From contig QNAH01000114.1 in the NCBI GenBank assembly GCA_003641425.1, positions 1 to 8,163 on the forward strand: 8,163 bases of DNA. The letters run 5' to 3'. Numbering within the stretch: position 1 is the first letter of the stretch; each line of letters starts with the position of its first letter. Below, piece after piece: positions 6,730-8,163 of the stretch. Origin of the DNA: Candidatus Zixiibacteriota bacterium. Lineage in GTDB: Bacteria > Zixibacteria > MSB-5A5 > GN15 > PGXB01. A program made the position numbers and the translations under genes. A model generated the notes under the pieces. That model had not been told where the DNA came from. It saw only the letters and a list, made by a program, of their open reading frames with translations, and ran no database searches.

Positions 6730-7659
6730 ATGATAAAAAAAGATAAAAGAACCAGGCGATTTCGTCAGAAGCAGATTTACAATATAATCACCAATCCTAA
6801 GGCGGCTGAGTATTCACGGGAAAAGGTCGATAAGCTGTGCCAAAAGATTGTCGATGCCGGCGGACGCTATTTTCTATCTGAGCCGGATTCGGCCAAAAAT
6901 GTGATCTATCATGCCAAACGAGCCGCTTCCAAAGGACCCGTTGGTATTATTGTCTGCGGCGGTGACAGCACAGTCAATCTGGTCGCCCGGCATATTATTC
7001 GGCGGACGATTTCTCTCGGGATCATCCCGATGGGGCGTTTCAATAATATCTATCGTTCGCTTTACGGGGAACCCGATTTCGAAACAGCGGTCGCGCATAT
7101 TATGTCCGGGAAAGATAGAAAGATCGACTACGGTCTTGCCGCCGGTAATTTTTTTCTCGGATCTCTTTCCCTGGGATTGATTCCCCAGCTTCACGGACTG
7201 CTTGAAAATCGGAAAACCCCGCGTTTTGCCATAAGCTGGTCGCGGCTGGCGGCCCAGGCCGCGGCGATGATCGAAGTTAAGCCGCTGTCGTTTAAGGTCG
7301 ATGCTTTCGGTTTCGATTTTTCGCCGCAGACTATCAGTGTCAACCTGCTTCCTTACAGCTCCGGTATTCCGCTTGTCCCTTCCTGTATATTCGATGACGG
7401 CAAGTGTGAGGTCAGTTTCGATATCGGCGAAGGGCAGGCGATCATGTCGAGTTATATTCGGCAGATATATAAAAAGAAATTTATCTACTCCGATGAAATA
7501 CGATTATACCGCGGCGAACGGGTCTCGATCAGTTCTGTCAAGGACAGCAAGATTTATATAGACGGGGAATTGATCACCATGTCGGAACCGGAATTAAAAA
7601 TAGAGACTTTTTCTCAAAAAGTGAGAATATTTTTTAAACCGGATATTCAGGATCAATGA
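6730..7659 (+). CDS. Diacylglycerol kinase-fold (YegS/DgkB-like) protein, divergent catalytic loop
   Basis: The 309-residue product matches lipid kinases of the DAGK catalytic family, which phosphorylate diacylglycerol or related lipids with ATP at the inner leaflet. Visible features in order are the opening strand IITNPKAA (19-26), GGDSTVN in place of the usual GGDGTxN (77-83), LGIIPMGRFNNIYRSL (96-111) in place of the usual LG-PLGT-N-FARSL, the C-terminal-domain segment IFDDGKCEV (220-228) and YIDGE (276-280). Length and domain order are normal. Two conserved loop positions are changed: the Gly after the Asp of GGDG is Ser79, and the Thr of PLGT is Arg103. Activity or substrate may therefore differ from classical members. 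The ribosome-binding site is weak (AAAGGA at 6710-6715, 14 bases upstream). The stop overlaps the next start (ATGA). The fold call is firm; the kinase activity is not. Confidence 0.82.
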   Translation: MIKKDKRTRRFRQKQIYNIITNPKAAEYSREKVDKLCQKIVDAGGRYFLSEPDSAKNVIYHAKRAASKGPVGIIVCGGDSTVNLVARHIIRRTISLGIIPMGRFNNIYRSLYGEPDFETAVAHIMSGKDRKIDYGLAAGNFFLGSLSLGLIPQLHGLLENRKTPRFAISWSRLAAQAAAMIEVKPLSFKVDAFGFDFSPQTISVNLLPYSSGIPLVPSCIFDDGKCEVSFDIGEGQAIMSSYIRQIYKKKFIYSDEIRLYRGERVSISSVKDSKIYIDGELITMSEPELKIETFSQKVRIFFKPDIQDQ

Positions 7660-8163
7660 AGAATTTCGTATTGACGGCTGTACTTGTACTGTTAGTCTCT
7701 TTTTGCGGCCGTTCATCGTGCGCCCAATTCAATGCTGATACACCGCCTGCATTCTCCCTGTATCTTGCAGATCAGGCGGGGGAGGAGGAAAATACTTCGG
7801 GGCCTTACTACGCCGACAAGCCGACCGATACAACCATCAAGACACAAAATCCCACCGCCGCTCTTTTTAAGTCGATGTTTATCCCGGGATGGGGGCAGAT
7901 CGGCAACAAGAAATATATCAAAGCCGGGGTCATAACCGCCCTGGAATCATCTTTAATCGCCACCCTGGTTCATTATGCCGACAAGACATCGGATGCCAGA
8001 AAACTGTTCGATGCCGCGGTTGATGAAGAGGAGAAGGCCCGCCTGTTCGAAGAATACCGTGACGCCAAGGATGAGCGTAATCGTTTTTCATGGTACACGG
8101 CGACAGTGGTTTTTCTTTCCATGTTTGACGCTTTTGTCGATGCGCATCTGGCCGGATTCCCTA
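7656..8163 (+). CDS. DUF5683 domain protein, 3' partial
   Basis: This gene runs off the end of the window with 169 codons visible. It starts at an ATG overlapping the kinase-like gene's stop, with a short AGGA just upstream. The N-terminus is a Sec signal (hydrophobic residues 4-16, likely cleavage after SCA, residue 23). A low-complexity acidic linker (about 24-65) follows. The DUF5683 core is recognisable from FKSMFIPGWGQIGNKKYIKAG (71-91, the 'K..L.PG.GQ.YN..Y.KA' motif), a hydrophobic helix (about 91-107), an acidic charged helical stretch (109-142) and a second hydrophobic helix ending in FDAFVDAHL (157-165). DUF5683 proteins are small membrane or envelope proteins of unknown function, frequent in Bacteroidota and relatives. 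This is one of the hints for an FCB-type host. The rest of the protein is outside the window. Confidence 0.85.
   Translation, partial: MKNFVLTAVLVLLVSFCGRSSCAQFNADTPPAFSLYLADQAGEEENTSGPYYADKPTDTTIKTQNPTAALFKSMFIPGWGQIGNKKYIKAGVITALESSLIATLVHYADKTSDARKLFDAAVDEEEKARLFEEYRDAKDERNRFSWYTATVVFLSMFDAFVDAHLAGFP

Noticed and set aside
1..8163. PEP-CTERM substrate, CRISPR array, insertion sequence or tRNA
   Set aside because: None of the complete proteins ends in a PEP-type motif plus membrane helix plus basic tail. No spaced repeats, transposase or tRNA-like cloverleaf was recognised.

Overview
This window is a gene-dense stretch, with all nine genes on the plus strand, from what looks like a diderm bacterium. 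Most products are membrane-bound or exported: exosortase, EpsI, a polyprenyl-phosphate transferase, a Tat substrate, a membrane polyferredoxin, a lipoprotein and two Sec-secreted proteins. The mix of exosortase/EpsI, DUF362, DUF6599 and DUF5683 fits the FCB assemblage or an uncultured candidate phylum (Zixibacteria-like). No rRNA or universal marker gene is present, so this placement is an inference with modest confidence.

Region 1 (1-1376) is an exosortase whose 5' end lies outside the window, followed by a translationally coupled EpsI/DUF3485 protein (ATGA overlap). Together they are the core of a PEP-CTERM-type sorting and exopolysaccharide system. Region 2 (about 1390-2298) starts with a perfect extended -10 element and encodes a UbiA-superfamily protein of the decaprenyl-phosphate phosphoribosyltransferase type. 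A 12-bp palindrome overlaps its start.

Region 3 (2329-5871) is the most unusual part. It holds a Tat-signal DUF362 protein, then (ATGA overlap) a 563-residue NapH-NapG-like fusion polyferredoxin with an internal twin-arginine motif, then (1-nt gap) a DUF6599 lipoprotein. The tight packing suggests one envelope-facing iron-sulfur redox module. No reductase catalytic subunit is visible.

Region 4 (5928-8163) has a secreted DUF3108-like protein, a diacylglycerol-kinase-fold protein with an altered glycine-rich motif, and a DUF5683 protein that runs off the 3' end. A second copy of the 12-mer CTTGATATAATA, containing the same extended -10, precedes the kinase-like gene.

No tRNA, rRNA, CRISPR array, insertion sequence or convincing intrinsic terminator was seen. 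Every intergenic gap is under 60 bases.
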